The position numbers and the translations under genes were made by a program. 64,000 nucleotides of DNA from NCBI RefSeq assembly GCF_000276665.1, contig NW_004955402.1:8512291-8576290 (forward strand), read 5' to 3'. Source of the stretch: Chinchilla lanigera (lineage: Eukaryota > Chordata > Mammalia > Rodentia > Chinchillidae). Of the stretch, positions 1 to 10,847 are shown in pieces (the first letter of the stretch is position 1; the number at the start of each line of letters is the position of its first letter). Under the pieces are notes generated by a model. It did not search any database. It saw nothing but the letters and a program-made list of their open reading frames with translations, and was not told the DNA's origin.

Positions 1-92
1 GGTGGTATGAGTCCGGCCCACACTCGGACCCAGGAGCCCTGCCGCTCCCGGAGAACTCGCTGCCTTGGCGCCTGGCGCGGGGGGCTGACTGG
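1..92. other. CpG-dense GC-rich block at the left edge
   Basis: About 90 bases contain eight CpG dinucleotides and are strongly GC-rich. They switch abruptly to AT-rich sequence near position 92. CpGs are rare in most of the rest of the window. This could be the tail of a CpG-island promoter or first exon lying mostly outside the window, or the end of a GC-rich retrocopy. No convincing reading frame can be assigned because the block is cut by the window edge. Confidence 0.45.
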
Positions 93-1079
93 CATATAAT
101 TTAAAATATATGCATTGCTTAGTTCTGGAATTTTCCATTTAGTATTTTCAAACCACAGTTGGCTACAAATAAGTGAAACAAAGAAAGCAAAACTGCAGAT
201 GAGAGGGGACTATTATTTGTAATTCTTTGATTCTCCAACCCATTGTTATTGGCATTACCCTACCAGACTACTAGAAATATAAAAATAACTAAACAGTGAG
301 TCCATTCTTTGGCTAAGTAGGGATTTCAATGTCAATTATCTTATAAATGCTAGAGAACCTTGCACATTAATTCTGCTTGAATTAGTTAGAAAACCATCAA
401 CTACTATAAAGTTCAGTGGCATTTTCTGATCAGTTAAATTATACCAGTTACTTAGAAAAAAATTATGTTGGTATAAAATAATAGGATGATATTTTTTCTT
501 TTTTTCAAATACTCACGAAAATAGCCACAGACATACTAGCACTTCTGAAGTGCTTTCCAACATATCATTATTTTAATCACCCTCCTTTGAACTGGTACAT
601 TATATAAAGAACAATAAATTGTATCCTTTAATAAGGATCTGATCTTTATGTAACTGTTGTTTATGGAAGGTAATTAACATCTTTAATTGGTGAGGACCTT
701 TTCCTTTGAATGTCAGAAAAGCCATTGTAAGGCTTTCCAGAACTGTGTGCTCCATTCCTCTAAAACTCATTATACTTCCTGTCACCTTAATGCCTCACTT
801 ATGTAATTTAAAAAAAAAAAACAGTTGGACTGTTGTGTGATGCTTTATACCATCTGTGTATTACCTCAATCACAACACCTTTCAAGCATTTCTTAATTTA
901 TTTTATCTATAGTCTGTCCACAGAATTAGTTCTCAAATTTTTGAGGTTTTATTTGGGGGGAGGGCAGTATTAATGGGAACAAAACACTATATGTAACGGG
1001 TGAGTTATTTTGCTTCGCTGTACGTGTGGTTATTAATCCTGACATATCCACCTCTTTGGATTAAGAAAGACCTAGCAGA
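93..1079. other. Unique AT-rich sequence, no feature seen
   Basis: AT-rich sequence with short A and T runs and one G-rich run near 954-963. I see no recognisable repeat or coding segment. The short open frames here are what chance gives in AT-rich DNA. Confidence 0.5.
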
Positions 1080-1355
1080 TTGGTACAGCAGCTCCGGGGT
1101 GTATCTGGATGGGTCCTGGAGGCATGGCCTTGGGTACTAAATATCAGCCCTGGCCGCTTCCTCCCTGGCATTGTCCCCCTGCTCTGCTTCCCGACTGTCA
1201 CAACTAAGCAGCTTTGCTCTGCCATGCCCTTCTGCCCTGATGTCTCTGCCTTGGACTCAGCCAATCCTAGCTTGAAACCATAAGCAAATGAAACCTTTTT
1301 TCTTTTAAATTGTGTTAGATATTGTGTCCCAGCAACAGGAAAGGTGGTTCAAACA
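1080..1355 (+). mobile_element. MaLR-type LTR, 3' part
   Basis: The segment has the usual 3' half of a mammalian MaLR LTR. A pyrimidine-rich body with repeated 'ctgcc' words is followed by 'gcaaatgaaacc', a T-rich stretch, 'gtgtcccagcaacagg' and a terminal CA near 1355. It is followed directly by MaLR-like internal sequence, so this is a 5' LTR with its first part missing or diverged. MaLR elements are non-autonomous ERVL-related retroelements. Subfamily is not determined. Confidence 0.6.
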
Positions 1356-2690
1356 GAAACTTGGTAGCTGAGAAATATAGTCATTGCTGTGATTGTACCT
1401 CACTATGTGGTTTAGATGCCTCTGGAACTGGTTTGAGGGAAGAATGCAAAAAGGTTGGAGACACAGGCTATGGAAGCCCTGGATTGCTGTAAACCAAACC
1501 TGATGGGTAACTGGTTAGAGCTCAGAAGATCATAATGCTCATAGGAATGTGCATGGTAAAGGCTAGACTCAGGAGACTTCAGTTGGGAACGAGGATTCTG
1601 TTGGCAGCTGGACTAGAAGGCATGTGTGTTATGCTCTACCACAAAATGGGTCTCTACTGTGCCTGCATTCTGAAACTATGAGAGATTGAGATTAAGGGAA
1701 ATGGACCAGTTAACGGGGCTGACAATGCACCATTCAGGCTATGTCATGGATACTGTTGAATGCTTTTAGCCAGATTTATAGTAAGAATCAAAGGCAAAAG
1801 GCACAGCAGAAAAGTTTAAAATACTTAAATATTGGCCTAGAAGAAACTATGTGATAAACTGGGACTGTAGGAAGTACGGCTGCTGAAGCTATTATTGCCA
1901 TTAAAAAGGAATCAAGTACTTTGTACAGGGACAAGAGGAAAGATGCCTTGAGGGCATCTCAAGAATGAGCAAGAACCCACCCACTGAGAAGACCCAAGGT
2001 TGTGAAAATGTCAGTCTTTTCTTGAGAAGAGTCCACAGGGACCCTGCTTGACAAAGATTTGGATCCAGGGGGTTCATTTCATTGTGCTCAGCAATCCAGA
2101 CACTGAGACACTGCTGCAGCCTTGGTCCAAGTGGGTCTGGCTACTGCTAAACTAGCATCAGATCTTGGCATTGTCCACATGATACTAGTTTTACTGGTGT
2201 GCAGAATGCAAGAGTAGTGGGTATCACCTGGATTTCAGAGAAAGGCCTAGGACAGTGATAGTAAAGCATTCAGAGACCAAGTGCCCAAACTGCAACACAA
2301 AACCCACTTATTTATTGCAAAACGCCAGCTTTGCAATTAAACGTGAAAGCTGAGGCTTAGTTTAGAAACAAACTACTCATACATTAATATCTTTTGTCTT
2401 CAAATAAAAACGCAGTAACACTCATGCCATCGGTTCCCACCACTGGCCTAGGAGGTCAAGCGAGGAGCCCCTAAAGTTGTGAGAATGAAGCCCAAGTTTC
2501 AGGGGAGACCCCAAGAAGGCTGAGATACCAGGAATGTAGTTTGTCTGCAGAGGAAAACTGAAGCTGCAGAGGGCAGCCTGCCCAAGAGGGGGCGCCATAG
2601 GGCTGCAACCACCAAGGTCATACAGGTGAGACTGGGCAAGCCCTCCAGAAAGCACGTCTTACCATGATGTGCCAGATATGCAGCTACAGG
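1356..2690 (+). mobile_element. MaLR-type internal region (non-coding remnant)
   Basis: Sequence after the LTR follows the order I know for MaLR internal DNA. It has 'cttggtagctgagaaatat', a 'tttggagacacaggctatgg'-like phrase, 'ggattgctgtaaa' and 'agagctcagaagat', and later a GC-richer part around 2440-2650. It has no long reading frame, which is normal for MaLR internal regions. A CTCF-like motif lies at 2582-2595. No clear 3' LTR is visible, so the element is truncated on the right. Confidence 0.5.
2582..2595 (+). promoter_or_regulatory. Candidate CTCF-binding motif
   Basis: The 14-mer CCAAGAGGGGGCGC matches the CTCF core consensus CCACCAGGGGGCGC at 12 of 14 positions, including the whole GGGGGCGC part. 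It lies in MaLR-derived DNA. Occupancy cannot be judged from sequence. Confidence 0.4.
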
Positions 2691-3685
2691 ACTTAATGTT
2701 TACCCTGTTCTTAGCCACTGTCCTGACATCCTTAGCTTCCATGCTTCTATGAATCTATTTAGCAAGTAAATAGGAGATCCAGTCAGAAAAGGGAGCTTAG
2801 CAGAACCATACAAGCTTGCATCATAGCCTAAGGAACTTAGGCTTACTCTGGAATTAATGATTCAAAATGATTAGACAGTGAGACAAGGATGGAAAATTCT
2901 ATGCAAGTCCCCTAAGAAATATTAAAATACTGCAGATACTGGGGTCTAAAAGACTAATTTTATTGTCAATATATCTCAACACTGCTTTGAGTGATTTCTC
3001 CAACATATATGACAAGAATGTTAAAACAGTTTTATTTCACTTTTAAAGAGAAGTTGAAAGGAAATGAAGGAAACTGAATATATTTCTTCTGGAGAATTAA
3101 AATATTTTGAAATACTTAAAATATTTTGTTCAGACACAAAAGGTGAAATACCACATGCTTTCTCTTACATGAGAAAGACAAAATATAAATAAAGTAAAGA
3201 GCAAAATGAAAGAAAGATGACAAGAAGCAGGGAGATAAACTTGATGGAGATGTGTGGGGCATCTGAGGATAGGAGAAACAGGAGAGGGGAGGGGAGCAGA
3301 AGTGGACAGGATGAAGATGCCATACATGTATAGATAAGACCCCATGATGAATATATTCATATATCATAAACACACACTAATAAGAAAGGTTACAGAAAGA
3401 AATGCTTTGAAAACGGAATATATGGGTTTCCATATACCCGTATCACATTGTCTCATTGCCACTAGTGTTTAATATGATGGTTCCATTCTCATCGCCTGAA
3501 CTTAGTTCTAGATGATGCCAAAAGTCAACTAGCCAATCGGTAATTTCAGTTGTCCTTTATTTCTGCTTGACGACATAATCCACCAAACTGGTTGTTTAGA
3601 TTGTTATTAGCTAACTTTTTGCTTCAGGTTTTTGTGCATTTATTTTGCCTTTGGGATGAGCTACACTCCCCAGGCCTTTCTATTG
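2691..3685. other. AT-rich sequence, no feature identified
   Basis: There is no clear gene. 3120-3370 contains purine-rich sequence ('gaaagacaaaat', 'gaggggaggggagcag') that resembles the purine-rich part of some LINE-1 3' UTRs, but not well enough to call. The open frames on the minus strand here follow from the pyrimidine-rich complement. Confidence 0.4.
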
Positions 3686-3808
3686 TTTTATTTTGAGACA
3701 AAGTCTTGCTAAATCACTCAGGTGCCGAGGTTGGATTCAAATTTGCAGTCTTCCTGCCTCAGCCTCCCTGAATGCTGGGATTACAGGTCTGTACCATCTT
3801 ACCTGGCT
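3686..3808 (-). mobile_element. B1 SINE (7SL-derived), antisense
   Basis: Reads as the reverse complement of B1: a 'tttgagacaaagtcttgc' start, 'gcctcagcctccctgaatgc' and 'tgggattacagg' near the right end. Substitutions relative to a B1 consensus show an old copy. Confidence 0.75.
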
Positions 3809-4893
3809 CGCTGGCTGACTCTGAATTCAAGGTAATCATGTCAGTGGCATCAGTTTCTTCCTTGTCTCAGATGAGCCACAGAAGCATGATTAGATCAATA
3901 GCTGATTCCATGTAAGGACTGCCACCATGTTTAGTAAAGTATTCTTGTTTCTTTTTTTATGCAACACAGTCCTGAATAAGCTCCCTAACTTGTTTAATAA
4001 TGGTTTTGGAGATACATGAAGTATTTACTTGTCAGCAACAGAATTATTAGACTTTACCAAGTTCATGACATACAAAAAATTGCAACTATATTTTACTTGT
4101 AGCCTCTTGCCTTTAAAAACCAGAGGTCCAAAATGGGTATGGTGGTATTAATTCTATATTATCCCTTTTCGTGTTTCTAAGGGTACTACACATTTAGATA
4201 TCAATCCCAAGCCATAATGAGCCTATGTTTTTCCTAACACAAATATATTCTTCACTATAAACACTGAAATTGAAATACTTTCTGAATTTTTGAAATAGAA
4301 TGTTATTCATAGATTCACTTGTTCCTGTTAGAGAAATAGCATTCATTTTCTTGCTTGAATTCTTGACCACTATCAACCCAAACTTTAAGAATTAATTGAA
4401 GGATTCTTAAAATTATCCATATCTGGTCTCCAACTTTGACAAGAACTGAGTAAATAGTTGGACTTAGACCAAAACACCTTTTTTAATGTACTCGAAGTGA
4501 TCTTAAGATGTATCCAGGACTGGAGATTACAGCTAACACATTCAGGTGTAAACTTTAAGCTCTTCTGCAAAAATTAGGGTGGAGAGATCAAAGGATGAAA
4601 GAGTAGAGAAGCAGAGAGACTGGGACAATTTCTTTGGTTACATTTCTTTTCTGCCACACATTTTTATTATAGTTTTAGTGTATTTCATTGTTCAATACAT
4701 AGCATGCAAAGCTCAAATGTACCTACTTTATATTTAGTAGTTCCTCTTTCATTCATGATAAATTTATTTGCATTCACATACAAGTCTCTTTACATAGTCT
4801 TATCAATTAATTGTCTTGGCCCAGCCACTTACACTGACAATTTATGGTCTTTTAGTGTAATTGGAAAATAAAGTATTTTTGAAATAAGGTAAC
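3809..4893. other. Unique AT-rich sequence, no feature seen
   Basis: No recognisable repeat or exon. AT-rich sequence with scattered short minus-strand open frames that resemble nothing I know. Confidence 0.45.
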
Positions 4894-5960
4894 AAATTTT
4901 CTTTCTATTTTTTTATTTCATTTTTTAAATTTTAAAGATAAAAGAACCAAAACATACTAACAGACACACAGACATATATAAAACAACATAAAAACAACAA
5001 AAGCAACACAGAATTTCAAAGTGATAGGAAATTAACAATGGTTGATGTATTACATATTGGTATCTTCAAATTGGTTACTCAGATAAACTAATATAGGCCT
5101 GTAAGGTTGATCAAACAAACATTAACTGTTCCTCTCAATAACACAGTAGAAATCAGTAGTACAATTATTTTAGGTATCTTGTGAACTGCTCAGGAAATAC
5201 TTCAAAGAATCAACAACTGGGATCTCATCTGATTAAAAAGATTTGCACATCTAAAGAAATCACCAACAGAGTAAAAATAAAACCCACAAAGTGGGAAGAA
5301 ATTTTAGCCAACTGTCCTTTAGACAAAGGACTTCTATCCAGAACATACAGAAAATTTTTAAAAATCAGGCCCCCCAAATTCAAAGACTCAGTACAAAAAT
5401 GGGCATCTGAGATGAATATACACTTCTCAGATAAAGAAATACAAATGGCAAATAAATACATGAAAAAATGTTCAACATCATTAGTCATTCAAAAATGCAA
5501 ATTAAGACAATATTGATACAATTTCATTGCAGAAAGAATGGCTATCATCAAGAAATCAACCAATAACAAATGCTGAAGGGGTTGCAAGGAGAAAGGAACC
5601 CTCCTCCACTGTTGGCGGGAGTGTAGACTAGTGGAACCACTGTGGAAATCAGTCTGGAGATTCCTCAGTAAACTAGGATAAGCAGTCCCATTCAACCCAG
5701 CTATTTTCCTTTTGGGTATTTTTCCAGGAGAATAAAAAGATCATACCACAGCGATATATATGCACCCATGTTTATAGCAGTGCCATTTATAATAGTTAAA
5801 TCATGGAAACTACCCAAATGCCCATCAACTGAGGAAAGAATTATATTTCATATAATGGAATATTACTTAACTATAAAGAAAGATAAACTCAAGGCTTTTA
5901 TAGGTAAATGGATGCATCTAGAGACCATACTCATAAAAAGAAGACAGGGTGGAATTTTCT
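4894..5960. mobile_element. LINE-1 fragment with twin-priming-type inversion
   Basis: The left part (about 4903-5165) is T-rich at its edge and matches, in the same orientation, the reverse-complemented 3' UTR units of the antisense LINE-1 at 54299-55020 ('aacaatggttg', 'ttacatattggtatcttcaaatt'). The right part (5165-5938) is ORF2 C-terminal sequence in sense orientation. It includes KWEEILANC and a degraded C-terminal 'TEERIIFHIMEYYLTIKKDKL'-like end. So 3' UTR and ORF2 point in opposite directions. That arrangement is expected when the upstream segment is inverted by twin priming. A possible short target duplication 'aattttct' flanks it (4895-4902 and 5953-5960). Confidence 0.6.
5181..5938 (+). 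pseudogene. LINE-1 ORF2 C-terminal remnant
   Basis: Conceptual translation gives the end of the LINE-1 ORF2 protein, which carries endonuclease and reverse transcriptase. The first open part (5181-5516) has the KWEEILANCPLDKGLLS-like block that precedes the C-terminal cysteine region. It is interrupted after 5516. The last part (5768-5938) carries the EYYLTIKKDKLKAF-like terminus. Only roughly the last fifth of ORF2 is present, so no activity is possible. Confidence 0.75.
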
Positions 5961-6660
5961 GTGTTTGGAATAGAGACAGTGGCATAACCACTGGTAAAGC
6001 CATACTTCCAGGGGCACAGACTGGACTTTGGGAAGCACTGGCCCATGCTCCAAACTGCCTACATATGGCACAAGCAGCAGACCCAGTGGACTGATTGGGC
6101 CTCAGGCCTCTCACTCTCAGGTACAGAAGAGACGAAGTCAGCTGTTGGGAATTAACTCAACCATCAGCAGCCCTACTCAAGTTCCCAGCCATAGTCAGTG
6201 ACCAAGGCAGCCGCCATAAACTCCCAGAAGTTATCTGTCCTTCTGCAGCACAATAACCGGGACAGAGTTCCAGAAGGTAGAGCTAGTCTTCCTGCATCAG
6301 AGGGACCCACGATCCCCGTCTTCCAGTAACCTTGCTGCTACTGAACTCACTTCACTTTCTGCCATGACTTGGGAACAGAATTCACCCAAAGAAACTCAGG
6401 AAACACAAAACACAAATTCGCAAAGCTTCAGAACCCCAGAAAGAACTCACCTGTGATCTCCAGATACAGAAGAACACGGTGAGCTGGTTCGGAGTTACTT
6501 TGCCTGCTCACTGGAGGCTCCCTGGGGCTGCTGGGACTCTGCTTTGGGTGCTGCCAACTACACAGAATCAGTCCAAAGGAAAACTCCCTAGACCTTTTAA
6601 ATCCAACAGGGTTCACTTGAGCAATTAAAACAAAGCAAAACAAAAACAATTTTCAAATCA
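5961..6660. other. GC-richer block of unknown origin
   Basis: About 700 bases distinctly richer in GC than the surroundings, with words such as 'ggaacagaattcacccaaag' and 'ccctggggctgctgggac'. It lies directly right of the rearranged LINE-1. It could be an LTR, a LINE-1 5' UTR or another repeat; I do not recognise it. Open frames on both strands (5768-6094 plus, 5863-6114 minus, 6428-6649 minus) show no known domain. Confidence 0.35.
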
Positions 6661-6965
6661 GGCAACCCCCCAACGCAGGACAGGTTCTAAGAACTTCTCC
6701 TAATAGCATAATCTGGCAGCATTTTTGCCAAACAAGCTTGATGTGTAGTGACAACTTAACTGCTTACTGGTTAAATGGTTAGAGAACTTCCTATAGTTCC
6801 CTAAGGTTCAGCTGTGGGGAGTAAACTCTGTCTTGGTTTGAAAAATACTAGTTCAAATCAGTGGCCTCCTACAAAGTTTGTGAAACAGCTACAGTTACAC
6901 TACACCCACACCACAATATCTGCACTGCAGAAGAGTGTACAAACTAATTTGCATATTAAAATATT

Positions 6966-7115
6966 GAGGGTGGGTGTGATGACGCATGCCTAAAATCCCA
7001 GCAGTTGGATGACTGAGGCAGGAGCACGACTGTGAGTTTGAGGACCGCCTGGACTACACAGTGCGTCAAAGACTAGCCTGAATTACCTAGCAAGAATCTA
7101 TCTCAAAAAAATTTG
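6966..7115 (+). mobile_element. B1 SINE, sense
   Basis: Recognisable B1 order: 'gtgatgacgcatgcc', 'atcccagcag', 'ctgaggcaggag', 'gtgagtttgagg', then 'atctatctcaaaaaaa' tail. Diverged copy. Confidence 0.7.
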
Positions 7116-7124
7116 ATATTATGA

Positions 7125-7290
7125 TTTTTGATTTTTTTTATAACTAAGACAATAGAAATTAATAATAAATTGTCAGCGATCTTGTGTATATATATTCATA
7201 TTTTCCCTTCTTTCTTTTCTCTTTTCCCTCATCCCCATTGTTCTTTCTTCTTTTATTTTCACTGTATCTATTGTACCTTTTAGATTCTAT
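7125..7290 (-). mobile_element. LINE-1 3' UTR fragment, antisense
   Basis: The T-rich left edge is followed by a pyrimidine-rich run ('cttttccctcatcccc') and 'tatctattgtacctttt'. The same order occurs at 55045-55155 in the antisense LINE-1 ('cttttccctcatctcag', 'tatctattgtactttt'). This is therefore the 3' UTR of the same LINE-1 family, inserted antisense and cut off by a B1 at its right side. Confidence 0.6.
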
Positions 7291-7422
7291 TTACTTTGTT
7301 TTTTGCCTTTTTGAGACAGGGTCTCACCATGCAGTTCAGGCAGGCCTTGAGCTCACTTTGTAGCCCAGGCTGGTCTCGAACTCACAACAATCCTGCCTCA
7401 TGGCCCCAGCTCACCTAGACCT
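7291..7422 (-). mobile_element. B1 SINE, antisense
   Basis: Reverse complement of B1: 'ttgagacagggtctcacc', 'ttcaggcaggccttgagctc' repeated as 'tagcccaggctggtctcgaa', then 'caatcctgcctca'. The internal ~29-base quasi-duplication ('ttcaggcaggcc' then 'cccaggctggtc') is typical of rodent B1. The right end stops before the usual 'gggattacagg' part. Confidence 0.75.
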
Positions 7423-7424
7423 CC

Positions 7425-8370
7425 ATGGTGTCTGTGGCATCTGAGGTGAGGAGAAGGTGTTCTCAAAGTATGGAGTCTGTTCTGCTCTACTTTTGATGTC
7501 CAGGGGTCTCATTTGCCCCAGAATTTATCTGAATTTATCTCTAGCACGTTTTCTCCCATATCTGGTGCCAGGGAGGCCAGTGCCCAAGCCTAGAATGTCT
7601 AATCCACTGCTTCCCACTTCCACCCCCACTCAGCCTCTGGTCCCCCAACAAAGCCTGTGAGCTGGGAGCAGCTTTGGTTTTATCTCAGATGATCTCAGAC
7701 TCTGGTCTATTTCCTAGCAGGGGAACCCATGCACTGGGTGGCAGTATAGACCGTGGCATCTGGGGTGAGGCCCCAGCCTCAGCTTCCTTCTGACCTCTTG
7801 CCTTGAAAAATTTTGTGGGGTTCATTAGTGGCTTGGTTTCTGGACCTGGGCTGTGTGGACAGGGAACTCTTCCCTATGATCACAGATCCTGAGCTATGGC
7901 CCAGCAGGGAAACTGTATCTCCACTGACACTTCAGACAGTGGCTGCAGGGTGGCTCCCAGCGGCCCCACCTTGCCTTCTTCCTCTTGGTGTTTAGTCACA
8001 GCATAGCTTTGTCTCCTTATCTGAAGTGAGAACTAAGCTGGTGAAAAGGGAACACTGCCTCACTGCTATCACAGCCGCTGGGCCATATGCTGGCAGGAGG
8101 AACTGGGGCTCTGCCATGCTCCGGACAATAGTGTCTCTGCACCTGGGCTGGGAACAGTTTCCTGGGCTCAGGGCTGGCTTTGCTGCTTGTTCTAGCTTTC
8201 CTTCTTTTCTGTGTTTCCTGTCAGCTGATCTGTTGAAGTCGCGTTCCAGTGATCTGTGCCTCAACCATCCCACGTAGCTGCACTCTGACTGACTTCGGCA
8301 TGTACCGCAAAGCTCTCCATGGGCCCTGCTGCTCCTGCGCCACTATGATTGCTCTCAAATGTTTGTAAAC
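7425..8370. repeat. GC-rich block with ~188-bp tandem units
   Basis: A GC-rich island of about 950 bases. Three aligned segments begin at 7692, 7879 and 8068 ('atctcagactctgg', 'atcacagatcctgagc', 'atcacagccgctggg'), each followed by 'c-tagcaggggaac', 'cccagcagggaaac' and 'ctggcaggaggaac'. The period is 187-189 bases. Separately, 'gtggcatctgaggtgag' (7434) and 'gtggcatctggggtgag' (7753) match at 16 of 17 bases. Such monomers occur in rodent LINE-1 5' UTRs and in LTRs. I cannot decide which this is, and no following ORF1 is seen. The overlapping open frames at 7992-8273 and 8026-8277 look non-genic. Confidence 0.45.
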
Positions 8371-8534
8371 ACTGAATTAAATAATGTGCGTTTAAAATTT
8401 ATTATGGGAAGTTACTGCAAGATATATTACTGCAATCTATGACCCACTCATGTTACAAGAATGCAAATCATTCTGAACAATTAAGAGAGAATGGGAAATA
8501 AAGTAAAAGGGAGAAAAGCAATTGTAAAGCAATT

Positions 8535-8680
8535 GAAAAGTAACTGTAAAGCAGTGTTGCTTTGCTATTTGGTGTCTTATTAAACCTTGCTCTTATTAAT
8601 TTTTATAATGATGGATTTTTTAAGAGTTTTCTTGTGAGAAGAGCAGAAAATTGACATATTTAAAATGAAAACCTAAATGG
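8535..8680 (+). repeat. Direct duplication, copy 1
   Basis: Matches 9091-9239 in the same orientation. Shared stretches include 'tcttattaaa', 'tttttataatgatg' and a long run from 'gcagaaaattgacatat' to 'aaaatgaaaacctaaat', with small gaps and substitutions. The copies are about 560 bases apart. Confidence 0.75.
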
Positions 8681-9090
8681 AAAGAAAGAAAAAAACAATA
8701 ACTTGCATGTTTTAATATGCTGGATGGACTCAACACATGAAATTTTATAGAACTTTATCATAATGGTCATGGATATCTGCTTATAAATGTACATGAGAAG
8801 TGATTGTTCTGGTCAAATTAGCCAATTAGGTTGAATCTGGTCATTTAATTTGGCAGGCATCCCTCTCCAAAATACAAAACAAATTGGAAAAGTGTTTTTG
8901 ATATGCTATCCTTCCTTGCCCAAGATGGACTGGGCACTCTACCTTTGATTTTAAGCAACCTACATCATTCTTTATCCACTTACATTCATAGATCACCTTT
9001 CATATTCTACATTCAAGCTTGCTAATATTTGGTGACTATTCTTTCTGGTAATTGCCTACACCCCAATTACACAATTTTAGCAGCATCAGG

Positions 9091-9239
9091 ACAATTGCAA
9101 AGCAATGTTGGTTTGATATTTGGGTATCTTATTAAATATTGCCTTTAGCCGTTTTTATAATGATGAATTTTACATTTAAAAGTTATTACTTGTGATAAGA
9201 ACAGAAAATTGACATATTCAAAATGAAAACCTAAATTGG
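9091..9239 (+). repeat. Direct duplication, copy 2
   Basis: Second copy of the 8535-8680 segment. It is slightly longer because of a few inserted bases near 9170-9190. An old ID SINE lies immediately to its right. Confidence 0.75.
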
Positions 9240-9255
9240 TATTCTTAGTATTTAT

Positions 9256-9343
9256 TTATTTATTTTGGTACCAGGAATCAAACTCAGGACCTCGTGCTTT
9301 CTAGGCAGGTGCTGTGCCACTGAGCTACATGTATCGCCAGCCC
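9256..9343 (-). mobile_element. ID SINE, antisense, old
   Basis: Reverse complement of a tRNA-derived ID: 'ttttggtaccaggaatcaaac', 'ctaggcaggtgctgtgccac', 'tgagctac' and 'gccagccc'. Flanked by an imperfect duplication, 'agtatttat' (9247-9255) and 'agtatttac' (9344-9352). Confidence 0.8.
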
Positions 9344-9352
9344 AGTATTTAC

Positions 9353-10847
9353 ATTTTTATTGTTTTGAATCATAAAGAAAAAAGTTAAAGATATTAAAAG
9401 AAATCTTGAGAAAGAGAATTTTGAATTTATGTATCAAAGTGAGAATGCTTAAGGGTTCTAATTATTATTTATCTCTGGGTAATGAAGCACGGGGTTTAAC
9501 CCCAACCCATGTTCTTCTATAATTGGCATACTAGGAAAAAATTCATAATTGATGGATCCTGTCTTACGATAGCAACCTTCTGAGTGTCTATAAAAGATTG
9601 TTGACATGAAGCTCTTTGATAAGCTGTGACAGAGAAATGAAAGATGTCAAGAAATAGAGGAGGCAAAGTAACACTGAAAATCATCTTTGAGATGAGAAGT
9701 CTATTAGTTTCCAAGAATTTGTTCTATAATTTCCACTTCATTGCTGGACAATGCATTTAAATCTTTTACTGCAACTCTTAAGAATCTTGCTAAACCTGAA
9801 TTATTGGGTATTAAAGTACCTCTGTAATTTTGTGAATAAATATAAATGATACCAATAACACTCTACTTTTGTGTGTGATCCTAAATAAATTAATATGTAT
9901 ACATTTGCATAATCTTCAGTTATAGTGAGACTAGAATTAAGAGCAAGAGCAAAAGTTTGGCAGTGTGTACCTCCTTTGTTGTAGTTTGTTAGATTTTGCT
10001 GACTTTTTTATATTAAAAGTGGCCAATTTTAACTGCACTGTGGGAAAGACTAGGCCAGACAATCGATGTGCAAAATAAAGAGATTTATGCCTGCCTATAC
10101 TTTTTTGCTTTATACTACTGATTGCATAGGACGTAGCATTCTAAGTTAAGGTCATTTGTATTGTTCAGACTGCTTCCTGGTGAAACTCAAGTTAGTGCTT
10201 AAAACACCTTTCAATCAATTTAGCCTTACAGGGATGCTTCACAGCTCACGAGTCCATAGGTTTTCATAGGGCCGGATATGCAAGTATTCTGTAGTAGTTT
10301 AAACTCTGTTTTTTTGGAAAAATTACCTTTGATATCTCACTAATTAGTTTCTACACCATTGAAGACGTGCTGAAGCTGGTAGGCAAGAAATTTCTAGCAG
10401 TGGGTAGAAGAAGGATAATTTTGAGAATTACCATATGCTTTGAGAAATTCAGACATTTCAATGCAGGTTCAAAAGCAAAGTCTTAACTCAATTTTTCTAT
10501 TTTTTTAAATACAGATTCATTGCTGATTCTATACAACCACTAAAATATGCTTGCTAATTCTAAAACCTCTAAAGTTGTTACTTTGGCTTTTATTTTTATA
10601 GACACAATTCCCTTGCTTGACTACTTGTTTTGTGTAATGTGTTCTGACACCGAACATGCATTGAAAGACATAGTAACAAAATTAACTTTTCTGGGGTAAT
10701 TCTGCACACTTAAATCAATATCTGTGTCATAAACTGCGTGCCATATGCTCAAGAAATAGAGAATCAGGTTAGGAAAACACCCTGAGGAACAGGTCTTGAA
10801 TTGCGTTGTCTACTAACTCAGTATATGCCTACTGAAAACCATGAATA
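9353..10847. other. Unique AT-rich sequence, no feature seen
   Basis: About 1.5 kb of AT-rich DNA without a recognisable repeat or convincing exon. Confidence 0.45.

Noticed and set aside
7425..8370. GC-rich island as a gene promoter with coding exon (overlapping frames 7992-8277)
   Set aside because: Frames on both strands are open only because of composition, and the tandem units point to a repeat rather than a gene.
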